From Kwoniella bestiolae CBS 10118 (lineage: Eukaryota > Basidiomycota > Tremellomycetes > Tremellales > Cryptococcaceae), in contig NC_089245.1 in NCBI RefSeq assembly GCF_000512585.2, forward strand, positions 186,001 to 250,000: a stretch of DNA of 64,000 bases, read 5' to 3'. The notes below the pieces were generated by a model, which saw nothing but the letters and a program-made list of their open reading frames with translations, was not told the origin of the DNA and did no database searches. This document shows, one piece after another, positions 22,444-33,109 of this stretch (positions are counted from its first letter, which is position 1; each line of letters opens with the position of its first letter). A program made the position numbers and the translations under genes.

Positions 22444-23756
22444 ATGATTCCCTCCCTCATCCTCGCCCTGGGGCTTATCTCCTCGGTGTTCGCTGCAGAT
22501 TACTCTGAGACATTTGTGGGATGTACCTCCATTGGAACGGGTACGAGCGGGGCGCTCCTTAGTCCGCAGGTGTACAGCGTGGATGAATGTAATGTACGTT
22601 GAGTTGGGGCTTACATTCTTCCCTCCTCCTTGGCCGTTGCTCCGAACCTATCCTTCCTACCCCTGAATAAAGGTGACACGGACCCCGACATTCTAGACTG
22701 CTTTCTGGTTGTTGTGATCAGAATACTGTTTGGCTGATTCTGATTCTATCCTTTTAGTTCGCCTGCGCCGATGCAGGTTACGCCTACGCATACTTTGCTA
22801 ACCCCGCTATGAGCTATTGTTCATGTAAAGACGTTGGACCCGAGTCTACTGAGATTAATTCCGTGGCCAGTGGGAGCACCAATTGTGGGAACTTCCAATC
22901 TACGGTGAGTTCAAATACTATAGATTCCGTTCGGGGTTTGACTAGTCGTCGAAGAGGATACGGTCTTGCTAATCTCAAGATGGGTGTAGGTCATGGCCCT
23001 ACAAACAGACTACACATTCACCAACTGTTATTCCCTCCCCTCCCCCTCCCAGGCGGACCTTTCCACCCCGCAGGATTCTTTCCAAGCCTGCTGGGACGCA
23101 TGTAATACCTACCCCGTAGCGATGCTTTCCCCCTCGGGCAGTTCATACACGTGCTCTTGCTTTATCTCGGGATCAGATGGTGGCGGTATACCCGATACGT
23201 GCGGTAATACGAATGTGTACTTTGCGTATTCGCATACCGCCGCTTCCACCCCCAGTCTGGTGGACAGGAGGAGGAGAAGGTTGGATAGACTTAGAAGGGA
23301 TCAGATGGTGTTGGAGAGGTTTTGTCCGGGAGGATTCGAGGCTTGTAATGTTCCTGGGTCAGAGGATTCTTTCGAGGTGAGTGTTGGTATTACATTAGTA
23401 CTAGGACTTCTGGCTCGCTGCTATCTCTGGTGGACAACAGAGTCTTGACTGACAATTGTCGATTACCCACAGTGCATCGATGTCTCCTCTGAGCTCGAGT
23501 CGTGCGGTGGATGCTTGTATGGGACTTATGGTAATTCCACTGCGTCAACTGGTGTCGAGTGAGTACGAGTGTACTTCATAGCTTGCTTTGCCCCGAGGTT
23601 CCTAAGATCAAGATGGACACTGATGTATGCTCTTTGTCCTACAGCTGCTCGATCCTTCCCGGTGCTGCCTTCGGATCATCTACCTGCGCAAGTGGTCAAT
23701 GTCAAATTTCAGCCTGTCGAGAGGGATTCCAACTGGTCGATGGGAGATGTCAATAG
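22444..23756 (+). CDS. secreted Cys-rich PriA-like protein, copy B
   Basis: Join 22444..22593, 22758..22904, 22990..23376, 23473..23558, 23645..23756; 293 residues. Same architecture as copy A: signal peptide (LILALGLISSVFAADYS), Cys-rich N-terminal part (FVGCTSIGTG, FACADAGYAYAYFANP), basic cluster DRRRRRLDRLRRDQ around 190-203, then CPGGFEACNVPGSEDSFE and the SELESCGGCLYGTYGNST module ending in a Cys near the stop. Exons 4 and 5 have the same length as in copy A (86 and 112 bases) and all intron phases agree, so the pair arose by tandem duplication. The C-terminal half is more conserved than the N-terminal half. Expected secreted or cell-wall protein. Confidence 0.85.
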
Positions 23757-24952
23757 ACGCTCTGGTCTAACAACTTGCCACGATAATACACAAGCGCTCT
23801 CCACTTCCCACTTCCTGATATCCTCATAGTCTTCTCTTCGTCTACTTTTGGGCTTTCTACTGGTAACATGGACAATTCTTTCAAAGTCTTAGCTGCGGCA
23901 TCTGCATTGCATGCTGCATTTCGTGTTCTGGATCTTACACTTACGAGGAGAGCTGTGTACTAACCCTTGATGCATGGAACATTCCTTGTCCCCTGAAAGG
24001 GACAAGGGATCGTGTTTAATTATGTGCACGATGTACTAACGTTTCATCGACCTATGAATGACGACCCATGCATCTGACCAGCCGCCAACGATGCCAATGC
24101 TTGGATCCTTCTCTCCCAGTCGGAAAGGTATTGGCAGAGTCAAAACGTCATACCAAAGTGGCAAGAACAACGAACACACACACGCTCGGATCATCTGATC
24201 AGGGATCGAGAATGTGTTGTCAAGTTGAGTGATCAACAACTCGACTCGTCAGATCAATCGCAAGCAATGTGAATAGTACTCACTGAACTGGGGTCGTAGG
24301 GATGGGAGATTGTGTATGTACATGTGAGTGTATATACAAAGAGTGTACAGTATTTATACTAATGATACAAAATGGTACTGGGTGGGATGTTGACTACCGG
24401 TTGACTGTGTTGACGTGTATGTGTGTGTATCTGTGTGTGTGAGTACACAAGTCAAAGCTCTGTGCGGATCAAATAGCAGTACAGCAGTAGTGAAAAGCAC
24501 ACGCGTATGACCTCCTTTCTCAGTGTGTTTCATATCATCAAATAACAGATGGATGTAAACATTCCAATGAAAATGAAAATGATCCAAACATAATTCACTC
24601 TTACTCTTCTACTTTCCTTCGTCATCATCACTTCTATCATCATCGATATCACTCGTATTCATCGTAATCATAATCTTAATGAAAGTATATAGTGATCACA
24701 TCCTCATAAGACACAAGACGGACACTGCCTAGAACAGCTATCATCATCCAGCATTCATCATATCCCATCTCATCGGCTCATCTTACCATCCACCCAGTAA
24801 TATCATTGCTCTTCGTGCAAGTACAGGTGCTATTACCTTCTTCCTTCAATTCCTGATTTAAACACTGTGAGTCCTTAACAGTCTCACTTTCGGAAGCCAA
24901 CAGTGAATTAACAAAAATATATTGACCTTCTTATACAGTGCATCGCTCACAC
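23757..24952. other. intergenic, about 1.2 kb, with simple TG/CA and ATC repeats
   Basis: No gene recognised. It holds a GT-rich patch at about 24415-24445, an ATC/TCA-rich patch at about 24625-24680 and a TGTACAGTA motif at 24344-24352. Probably a long promoter or leader of the zinc-finger gene. Confidence 0.5.
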
Positions 24953-27632
24953 ATGGCCCAACCACCACCACGACCTTGGAACATCGCTCCTTTCCCTTAC
25001 CCCATCCCCACCCAGCCCGGTATGACCTTTCATCCACCACCTCACCCGGGGGCAGGGGTCCCATGGGTCAACCATTATCCCCCTCGTCCCGCTCTTCAAG
25101 CATACGATAGTACAAGTACAGTAGACACAAGTATGCACTCCATCGAGGAAGGTGAAGAAGAGATGGAAGATTTAGATCCCACCTACACCGGTAGACCAGA
25201 GAGGAAGAAGAAGGTACCGAATCAATATGATCCATCATCACGAAAAGCTCCCCCTAAATCCAAGGGAAAGGGGAAAGCCACTTCTCAATCCAGATCAAAG
25301 TCCAACTCTGTACTTAATAAACCTACTCTCCCTACTGCACCTTCCACGGAGGAAGATCTAGGATCATCAACAGCCATCTTCCTTCCTGATCCATATCAAC
25401 CGCCCATCCAGCTCAAGGGATTGAGCAAGAATGGGTTACTCCCCGCTCCTCAGGGATGTATACTAGATGTCAACGATTTACTCATCCTTCATCCTCCTGA
25501 GAAGCATACAGAGGGACTACAAGGTCATACGTCCCAGTATGAGATGTACACTTGTAGAGTATGTTCGAAGACTTATGATGGGAAGAATGCCAGGAGCGTG
25601 GCGAGAAGGCACTTACAGGATAAACATGGTGTACCGTTGAGTGTCCAAAAGAGGAGAAGTAGATGGGATTACGGTAAGTCAACTATCCGGATTAACTATT
25701 CGATGTCCATACGGAAGCTAAACAAGTTATTGCGGACCGCAGAACCCGATAGACCCAAGTCCCAACAAGATGCGAAAGAGAGGAGTCTGAAGTCGAAACG
25801 AGATTGGATAAATAAACATCGGTGAGCTTGACTCTACCCCTCTTACAGGATATCAGCTCATCTTTGACCTATATCATAGCCAAATCCAGAAGTTGGAGCA
25901 GACCCACGAAGCCTTTCTCGAGCGATTCGGTCCATCTGGTATAATTACTCCATGCGGCATGCGACTTGTTGCTCCCAAATATCGAGGAGAGGAAGAAGCT
26001 CGTAATGTCAAGAACAAACGATTCCTCGATGGCACGCAAGGTAATCTCATAATCCCTGAAGGTATATTAAGAGGGGTAGAAGCTATCAAAGAATATAAGA
26101 GTGTACCTAGATATAGCGGTGAACTGTTAGGTCCATCTCCTGAGGAAGAGCCCGATGTATCCGTCGACATGAACGAAGGTAAAGTTATAGTCAAGCAAGG
26201 GAAAGGTAAAAAGAAGTCGACAACCGTTAGCGATCGATCATCCATCTCTGCTTCTACCTCTCAGTCTGAAATCATGACCAAATCAACCACTCCTCTTCAC
26301 CCTCTACCAAGCAATGCTCCCTCACCTTCCCAACAATACTACAATCCCTCTGTCAATACTTCAACTCCCATCTCTGCGTCTCGAGGAATACTTGCCAATC
26401 CGCCACAAATACACCCATGGCACAATCAACCACTTCAACCTGCCTCTATGACCTTCATTAACGGTCAATACCACTTCACCTTCCAACCGCAATACCAGCA
26501 ATACCCTCAACCCATCGTACAGCCCGAACACGAAGTGATCGATGCCCAAGTTATGAAGGTCGCTCCGATGGACGAGGATTCTTTACCTTCTTCCCCTGAG
26601 GAGATGCCTCCTATACCTGATCAACAATGGGTTCCATCCGAGTCGTGGTCGAGTATCCAAGCTGAGCCTCAACAGCTTGAGCCTGCTCTCGATATCACTC
26701 AGCAATGGCAGTCTCTTCAGCTATCTAGCTGGCCCGGGAACGAAGAGGCCGATCAGCCCCCTACAAAAGAAGGAAGGGACGGCAGTGTAGAAGCCGAAGG
26801 TGAAGCTGTCGCAGCTGAGACTCTACTCAACTTGCACAGTACACCGCTTAGAGGTCCAGAGGAGAATGAAAGGAACGATATTCAACTCGCTCGGGATCAG
26901 GCCATTATCCTACCACCTGAAGTGCTCAACGAAACCGCGAATAAAGAGGATCGTGAAGCTTTAGCATGGTCCAGCTCACTGCTGTCGGCACCAGCTATCT
27001 TGTCACCTACTCGAACTCGACCTGCCAGATCATCATCCATTATTCAACCTTTCCGAGACCCCCGACCAGAAATCACCCGATCACTCTCTTTCGACGCTCG
27101 ACCCAACCTCGACGATCCATTTGTCCTACCCGATACCCCCACTCGACCATCCTCAGCAAACGGATCTAACAAACCTACCCCCTTCTCTTCAATGAGATGG
27201 AAAAAGAGACATACCATCTCGATGCCTAGTCCTTCCCCTCTCTCATCGGGATTCAAGAAACGCAAAGAGGCACCTACACCTACGTCCCCACGACATGGTA
27301 TGACTCATACCCAATCCGGCAGATCAGCTCTCAAGCCCATTTCAACCAATATCAAACCAAACTATTCAGGTGCTTTTGCCACACCTATCAAACCATCCGC
27401 TTCGGGATTCCCTCAATCGGTAACTAAAGAATGGCTTCAATTTAGCTCGCCCAATGGACCAGACGCAGCGATGAGCTTGGGTCTGGCACCTACTCATTTC
27501 GCTCCTGCTACGCCTGGGCTGAGGGGAATTATCGGCGCTGAGACGCCTGAGATGACGATTCTTGAGGCGAGGGCGAAGAAGAGGAGAAGTGAGGGGACGC
27601 CTGGGGTGGGGTTCGGATTTGGGAGACGATGA
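24953..27632 (+). CDS. C2H2-type zinc-finger protein, probable transcription regulator
   Basis: Join 24953..25821, 25880..27632; 873 residues. Seen: a Pro-rich N-terminus, an acidic patch then a basic RPERKKKVPNQYD segment, and a single zinc finger C201-x2-C204-x15-H220-x4-H225 within YTCRVCSKTYDGKN, followed by basic KRRSRWDYG. The second exon starts with a helix (QIQKLEQTHEAFLERFG) and continues with a long Pro/Ser/Gln-rich low-complexity region. The 15-residue spacing is longer than in the classical finger. Many SP and TP sites near the C-terminus suggest phosphorylation. It is likely nuclear. I do not recognise the orthologue; a transcription factor is the best guess. Confidence 0.8.
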
Positions 27633-28151
27633 ATAGATTGATTAAGGCGAAAGTCACAAACGAGAAACGGCGGGCATACTTTGCTTCTAATTGAGCTAGT
27701 GAGTGAGAGAGAGTTGTGCTCAATGGGAGATGGGAGGATGAGGAGGTTGGAGCGTGTACTATAGCTTTTATATTCTACATACTCTTGTTTGAGATAGTGC
27801 GTGGCGAATGATTATGGACCTTATTTATTGCTTGATAGGAAGAGATGAGAAAATTGAGTTGGTTTATGAGTAGATGTATGGTGCTTATGATTGTTTCGGT
27901 GATGGCCTTCATGCAAATCGTGAGATACCTCTAGGTTCGGGGAACAGGGAAGACCGAACTTTTACAAGATTAAAGGTTCGATCCACACTTAGTTGGTAAA
28001 GCTACAGCGCAGACACGGGTTATGCCTTTTCAGGTGAATAGCAGTAAAGTGTAATCGCTTAACGCATGCATATGCATATCGTTTCTGATCCGACATACGA
28101 AGAACATCGAATATCCGATTCGTAGGGCAAGGCTAACTAGGTATTACTTTT
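27633..28151. other. intergenic, convergent
   Basis: No gene supported. Contains the 3' ends of the zinc-finger gene and the first WWxD-family gene. Confidence 0.5.
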
Positions 28152-28532
28152 TCAGCACAACGAAGCGATATCTGTGACAAGCTCCAACCTAAAAGGGCTG
28201 AAGATTTGACCGGATGCCACATCATGAATCTCCTGTCCCAACTTGTCGTCGCATCTATCCCATTCGTACCCTCTCTTGACTTCGAACGTGTCCCCACTCC
28301 TGGTATCTCTGAAAGTGACGTCGCGGAGGAAGGTACTCTTTAATTCCATTTGCCAGCACTTTGACCAGCACATCTCGTGTTTGATAAGCCTGTCGTCGTC
28401 CTCCCAGCTTCCGATGCGGACTGTGGCGTTGTCTGCACTCGAGGGCAGCATGCCAGTTCTTGTAGCATCGTGGGCCGGGGAGAGTGTCCCGCCGTTCGAT
28501 TGACTTTGCTCTACGGGTCTTGGTTGTGCCAT
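28152..28532 (-). CDS. small WWxD-family protein, copy 1
   Basis: 126 residues from an ATG at 28532. A polar Ser/Thr N-terminus of about 42 residues precedes one repeat unit: SWEDDDRLI, then MELKSTFLRDVTF, RSGDTFEVKRG, and IHDVASGQIFSPFRL. The order (W-x-D at the start, a charged strand with x-K-x-T-x-F, a second strand, a closing hydrophobic strand) matches the copies at 30741 and 35385. No signal peptide. Family unknown to me; probably a small beta-rich domain. Confidence 0.55.
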   Translation of the reverse strand: MAQPRPVEQSQSNGGTLSPAHDATRTGMLPSSADNATVRIGSWEDDDRLIKHEMCWSKCWQMELKSTFLRDVTFRDTRSGDTFEVKRGYEWDRCDDKLGQEIHDVASGQIFSPFRLELVTDIASLC

Positions 28533-29269
28533 TTCAAGCGCGTGGAGTAGAGTACACCGTAGAGTGCAGAGGTAGTCAGCTATTAAATCTCTGTCTAGCT
28601 CACTAGTACAATTATCTCACAGGACACAGGTGACGCTAATAGGTCGTAAATTGTCGAAGAAGAAATGAAAGCAGTGTAACAAACAGGTGGCGTGAGAAGC
28701 ACTGTATATATATATGTTGTTCGAATTACAGTAAAGAAAGTTCTGGCGTTGGCCTTCTGACTAAATGTGTGGACTACTCAACTTGGACCGTCCATTGTTT
28801 AAGCGCATCCTGATCCTTTCTTGTAGACTTTGCGATATCTCGAACACGTCTATGACTAGCAATACAAGTAAGTATACTTGAGGTCCTTTGAGGCATCCAC
28901 CTCCCGTGTGAAGGTTCGTTGAGTGACGTGGACACACACTTGATCTTCCTTCAAAGCGCTGTACTGTACAGGACCCATTTCTTTTCGAAATCGAGAAATG
29001 AGACATATTTTTATGAGGCACGATTCAGGGCTCACTCTTACTCTGAGAATGATACGATGGCGAAAAGATGAGCGTGTTGTCTCTTTCGATATACTCCGAA
29101 TTGGATTGAGGTAACGCCATCAACTCCTCGCTACCTGCCGCTCGCTACCTCACAATGCCTGTTTCAGTTATTTCAACATCATGGTTCGGTGGTTACAATA
29201 TGCCAAGCGAGCGCCACAGTTCCCATTTCGTTTGTACTCCGTCAAGCACTGACTATCAAAGTAATTTTG
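28533..29269. other. intergenic within the WWxD cluster
   Basis: Holds a TATATATATA run at 28705-28714, about 170 bases upstream of the copy 1 start, and a TACTGTACA motif at 28962-28970. No further gene seen. Confidence 0.5.
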
Positions 29270-29684
29270 TCAGGTACATTTACCAGCCTCTTCGATCAGG
29301 ATTAGGTCATGAGCATCATATGCCCGTTCTGTATCTCTATCAATCACTTTTAACCCTTCAGACCACCAGCTCCCCTGAACAACCGTGACGAACGTGTCTG
29401 TATTGAGTTTACTGTATGTCGTTTCCTCTTCAAATTGTCGCATGACAGGTTGGCCTTCCCCTACGTGAACGAACCTGTCGAAGACGTGGGGAACATTCCA
29501 CCAATGAGGATCCTCGTCGTTATTGCTATCTGTGTTGTGATGGGACACTCCACTGGAGATTATAGCGGGACGGTATTGTGGGACGTTTCTGTCATTGTTG
29601 ATTCGCTGTTTTCAGAGACAGAGGACGATGAGTACTGTCGATGTCGTCTTCAGAGGCAGACGGGACATCACCACTCACTTTCAT
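29270..29684 (-). CDS. small WWxD-family protein, copy 2
   Basis: Complement join 29270..29605, 29679..29684; 113 residues. The main frame has no ATG of its own. A GTGAGT...ACAG intron 29606..29678 joins it in phase to a six-base first exon ATG AAA at 29679-29684. The repeat starts DPHWWNVPHVF, followed by FVTVVQGSWWSEGLKVIDRD and YDAHDLILIEE. It is closest in its second half to copy 4 (VSVGSW, VQDLVLCED). The short first exon is inferred from splice signals and frame only, so the true start could differ. Function unknown. Confidence 0.5.
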
Positions 29685-30740
29685 CTTGCTGTTATGATAA
29701 CGCGAATCTGTTTATTGACTAACGTACGTGACAGCGAGGGACGTCAACATGTAGACTCACATGCTTATAACTCACGACACATTCAGTACAAGGAGCGATC
29801 AGCGGAGTATGAAAACACCTTCTCGGCCGCATGTGGCGGTTTGCCTTCCTTCACACCCGGCACAAGCACTTTTTGGGTGGTGAAAAGAGTGAGCATGAGT
29901 CGTCTATCCGGCACATGACGTATTGTATGTTACCTCCAATCACATTCCATGCGGACTAGGTCAAGATTTACTTTCCTTCTCAACATGATGGATAGGTTAA
30001 AAAGTCAGGGTCGTGTCTGAAAGGACCGACCTGTATGCTTGTAGCTGCTCTAACGTGCGGATAAGCATCCTGAGACGTCATCCTCCATGAAGTAAGACCT
30101 ACGCCCTAGTATGGCTTCCATGATATACAGAACAAAGGTGAAAATCACCCGATTCTACGGCGTGCAAGCTGTCTCTCACTCCAAATACGCCAGCAGCGAA
30201 AGCCGTTTTGGCTGCCTAAAACGAGAAATATTGGCGTCTGCTTTTTGTACGCGTATACACCTGATTGTTGCCACAGCCAGCCTCGAGTACGGTCGTCCTG
30301 TGTGGAGTGGCGAACTGGTCTGACCTTTGAGGGATCTCATTCTCGATACCAGATATCCTCAGTTGTAGCTCCATTCGTGTCGCCACCTACAGTTCTGCCA
30401 GTTGCAGCGTCGGTCTCGGATTGCAAACAAACAGTAGGAATTCATGATGGAGTTGGTATTTTCTGAAAGATCTCCGAGGGGTCCAGACGTTCTCAGCTTG
30501 TCCTGGTGATTTAGGTTCAAGAAGGAAATCATACTTTCCGAGCGGGAGGCTGACCCCAACCACTCGGCTTAGGCGCAAACGGTGAGCTTGATTCAGGCGA
30601 TTAAAGAAGGTAGAATGCATGTCAGGTTGATGGCAGAGCGAGTCGATGAGATTCAGGAGGGTAGACGATTATTCAGAAATACGCTAAACAGCACCAGTAC
30701 ATAATCAATCGGCTGTCCTTTTCCCCTCTTCGAAGTGGCT
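29685..30740. other. intergenic with a probable decayed WWxD copy
   Basis: Most of it shows nothing. On the minus strand near 30330-30430 a broken frame reads GDTNGATTEDIWYRE, then stop, then DPSK, resembling the polar leader and WWxDPS start of family members. See the findings. Confidence 0.35.
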
Positions 30741-31124
30741 TCAAGCGGCATGACTGCCTTGATCATTGCTACCTTCCAAAAAATGGCCTTTGGGGCTCAA
30801 GCGATGAGCATGAAATTTCTCCCCGCCGAAAACGGTACTCTTAAAGCGATATCCTGTGGCCCAGTCGCACATGTTTCCGGCACGGAGAGTGATAGTCCTG
30901 CTCTCCCCGGCCACTCCAAAGTCCGTGTCGTGCTTCAGCCTGAACCCAAATTCCCCGGGACCTGCGATATGTTCAATGACTTCGCAAATACTAGGATCCG
31001 TCAGCCACATGGCCTCAGGCTTCACGCCCATCGCGGCATAGGCGTCGGCGTTGTTTGTGGACTCGACAGTACCGCTATCGGAATTAGCAGAGACAGTCGG
31101 CATAATGGTGTATTGCTCGGCCAT
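30741..31124 (-). CDS. small WWxD-family protein, copy 3
   Basis: 127 residues from the ATG at 31124. An in-frame ATG at 31172 exists, but a GTGAGT donor (31244-31239) and a CCATAG acceptor just before the ATG at 31124 suggest that region is a 5' UTR intron. After a polar leader comes MWLTDPSICEVIEH, then FRLKHDTDFGV, SRTITLRAGN and a closing KFHAHRL. This aligns with repeat 1 of the three-repeat gene at 34947-35702 (WWRDPSLI, RTIELP). A TATAAATAG box lies upstream. Function unknown. Confidence 0.55.
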   Translation of the reverse strand: MAEQYTIMPTVSANSDSGTVESTNNADAYAAMGVKPEAMWLTDPSICEVIEHIAGPGEFGFRLKHDTDFGVAGESRTITLRAGNMCDWATGYRFKSTVFGGEKFHAHRLSPKGHFLEGSNDQGSHAA

Positions 31125-31336
31125 TGTTGTTGCTGTCGTTGATGCTGCTTGGTCTATGGCAACAACGAGCATGAGTTAGTCAGCCAAGTGCTCAAGAATC
31201 GCTTTCCCTTTGAGTTTCCATTGTACCTATAGTTCCACTCACGTATTGTCAGGTAGTTACTGGGTGATTGCGTTGTATGGTTTCCAGATGATCGTATCGA
31301 TGGTCAGAAGTGGAATCATAGGGTCAGCGAAAATGG

Positions 31337-31348
31337 CCTATTTATACC
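31337..31348 (-). promoter_or_regulatory. TATA box of WWxD copy 3
   Basis: Reads GGTATAAATAGG on the minus strand, about 210 bases before the ATG at 31124 with a probable UTR intron between. The three-repeat gene has GGCATAAATAGC at 35859-35870 in a similar place. Confidence 0.55.
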
Positions 31349-31363
31349 TTGGCTGTCGCGGCC

Positions 31364-31399
31364 CTCTGCAACTTGAGACGACTCTGCAACTTGAGACGA
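31364..31399. repeat. 18-bp perfect direct tandem repeat, two copies
   Basis: CTCTGCAACTTGAGACGA occurs at 31364-31381 and again at 31382-31399, in the 5' flank of WWxD copy 3. Confidence 0.85.
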
Positions 31400-32533
31400 C
31401 TCACTAGTTGGCGCATCGTCATGAAAATCGTCTGTTCACTGACATACCTTCCATTTGAGTCCTTGAAACCTTTTACACAGCTGAAACAAGGAGTAGAAAA
31501 TGGCATGTACAGCATGTCGTACATCTTTTGATGCTGCCAAAGCTATGCGTTCACGTCGAAAGAAAGTCGGTGCGTTGTGAACACATATTCAGCTCCTGAC
31601 ATCATCCTGAGACTTATCCTATCGAGATGACAGCTTGGAAGTGTACTTGAACCTTTGTTCTTGTTCGATGGGCCCAAACAGGAGAAAGACAAGAGGCTGA
31701 TCACAAACCTCAGCACAAAGGGCTTGCTGTCTCTATTCATGGAGTGCTATCTGAGACATGGACGAACGAACGTGCTGTTTCGAGTGCACACAGGATGTGC
31801 AACGTACTATGATGTCTGAACCTCGAGCATTTCAGCTTCTCCTGTGCAGATGTTTGAATATGCAGTCCCGACTCAAACATGTCCTGTTTGGGTGTTTCGT
31901 CTCCTGCTACATTTAGCAAAGGATCAAAACGGACTCACTGGAAAGGATCTGACGAATCCCCGCACGTTCGACATCATCCTGAGGCAGTAGCTCTCAAAGA
32001 TAGCGACTTTCACACATCCGAGACAGCTGTACTTCCCTTGATATTAAGGGCATAAGTTATCCCTAACGGATCCAGTTTGGAAACAGCTCCTGATGGGTTT
32101 TCTGTCTAGGGCTATGGGTCTCGATGTAAAGGACATGAGCGTTATGTCAAGAATGATCAGGCGCTGACTCCTCGTGCACTGAAGGCATCCTGTGTCTTGT
32201 ACTGGCCAGGTCTGCCCGTAATGACACATCACCGGCGATCATAGGACTACTGACAGGGCAATCAGAGAAACATCCCCAGAATGTTCCGTCTGTCTGCCTC
32301 GCGTTTCTTCCCAGTGATCATAACGTCCAGCGATTCTCGCAATGATCAGGCGCAAACTATCGTTGGGTCGAAGCATATGTGCAACAGGGCGCACCATACG
32401 TCGTATACTGCGAGACATCCTCTCGACCTCATCCGAGTATATACGACAAATATAATAAATAAATTCACGAAAAGGCATACAGGCCATATTGTCACGGGTC
32501 TGATGAGTCAGCTACACCCTTGATTAACAAGTT

Positions 32534-33109
32534 CTAATCACCAGTACGATGTGTGCTATCCTCGCACAGGACTAGATCCTGGACCTTGTATTCGACACCC
32601 GATACATTATCTTTCAAGATCGACGGCTTTCCCTCCTCCGTGGTTAACCAGCTACCAACTGAAACTCCGAAGGACTGATCATGGATATCTTTGTCGTTTT
32701 TTTTCTTGTGAAAAAACGTTTCTTGTAGCAAGGCATCGATTATAGGCATTTTATGCCGCCAGGTACCATCGCAGACGTTTCGTAATACGTCTTCCCTATT
32801 CCACCATGGATGATCGGTGGGTTGATTATCAGTACAGGAGCTACGAGGCCCTGTATTGATATCTTCTGTGGAAGGTGAAACATCTGTTTTGGTGGCAGAC
32901 GAACCACTGTGAGAGGGCTTTGTTGACATGCGAGAGGAGAATATTGAGTGGTATGTTAATGCCTTTCCGAAAGAGCAAGTATCGTTGAATGGAAAAGCCA
33001 CTGTATCGGGTACTATAGAAGGGAAAGAATAAGGAATAGTCAAGTCAGTCAGAGAGGGAGTTCCTGTGCCGTTTATGTATCTGCTCGACTCTTGTGATGT
33101 CGTCGACAT
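32534..33109 (-). CDS. WWxD-family protein, copy 4
   Basis: 191 residues from the ATG at 33109, or 131 from the in-frame ATG at 32929. I cannot tell which is used; the first 60 residues may be UTR. A Ser/Thr-rich leader leads to DHPWWNREDVLRNV, a Lys-rich stretch (FFHKKKNDKDIHDQSF), then VSVGSWLTTEEGKPSI and VEYKVQDLVLCED. The second half is similar to copy 2. No signal peptide or membrane span. Function unknown. Confidence 0.55.
   Translation of the reverse strand: MSTTSQESSRYINGTGTPSLTDLTIPYSFPSIVPDTVAFPFNDTCSFGKALTYHSIFSSRMSTKPSHSGSSATKTDVSPSTEDINTGPRSSCTDNQPTDHPWWNREDVLRNVCDGTWRHKMPIIDALLQETFFHKKKNDKDIHDQSFGVSVGSWLTTEEGKPSILKDNVSGVEYKVQDLVLCEDSTHRTGD

Larger units (their letters stand above)
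31125..32533. other. intergenic within the WWxD cluster, about 1.4 kb
   Basis: No further gene can be supported. Contains the TATA box of copy 3, an 18-bp tandem repeat at 31364-31399, and two copies of the string ACATCATCCTGAG near 31598 and 31966 of unknown meaning. Confidence 0.4.

Noticed and set aside
27960..28035. Strings like GGTTCGATCC and TTAGTTGGTAAAGC that recall tRNA B and A boxes
   Set aside because: They occur in the wrong order (B-like before A-like) and no cloverleaf with a paired acceptor stem can be drawn.
32239..32487. A minus-strand frame of 82 codons near WWxD copy 4
   Set aside because: No W-W start or family pattern, AT-rich codons, and no ATG context.
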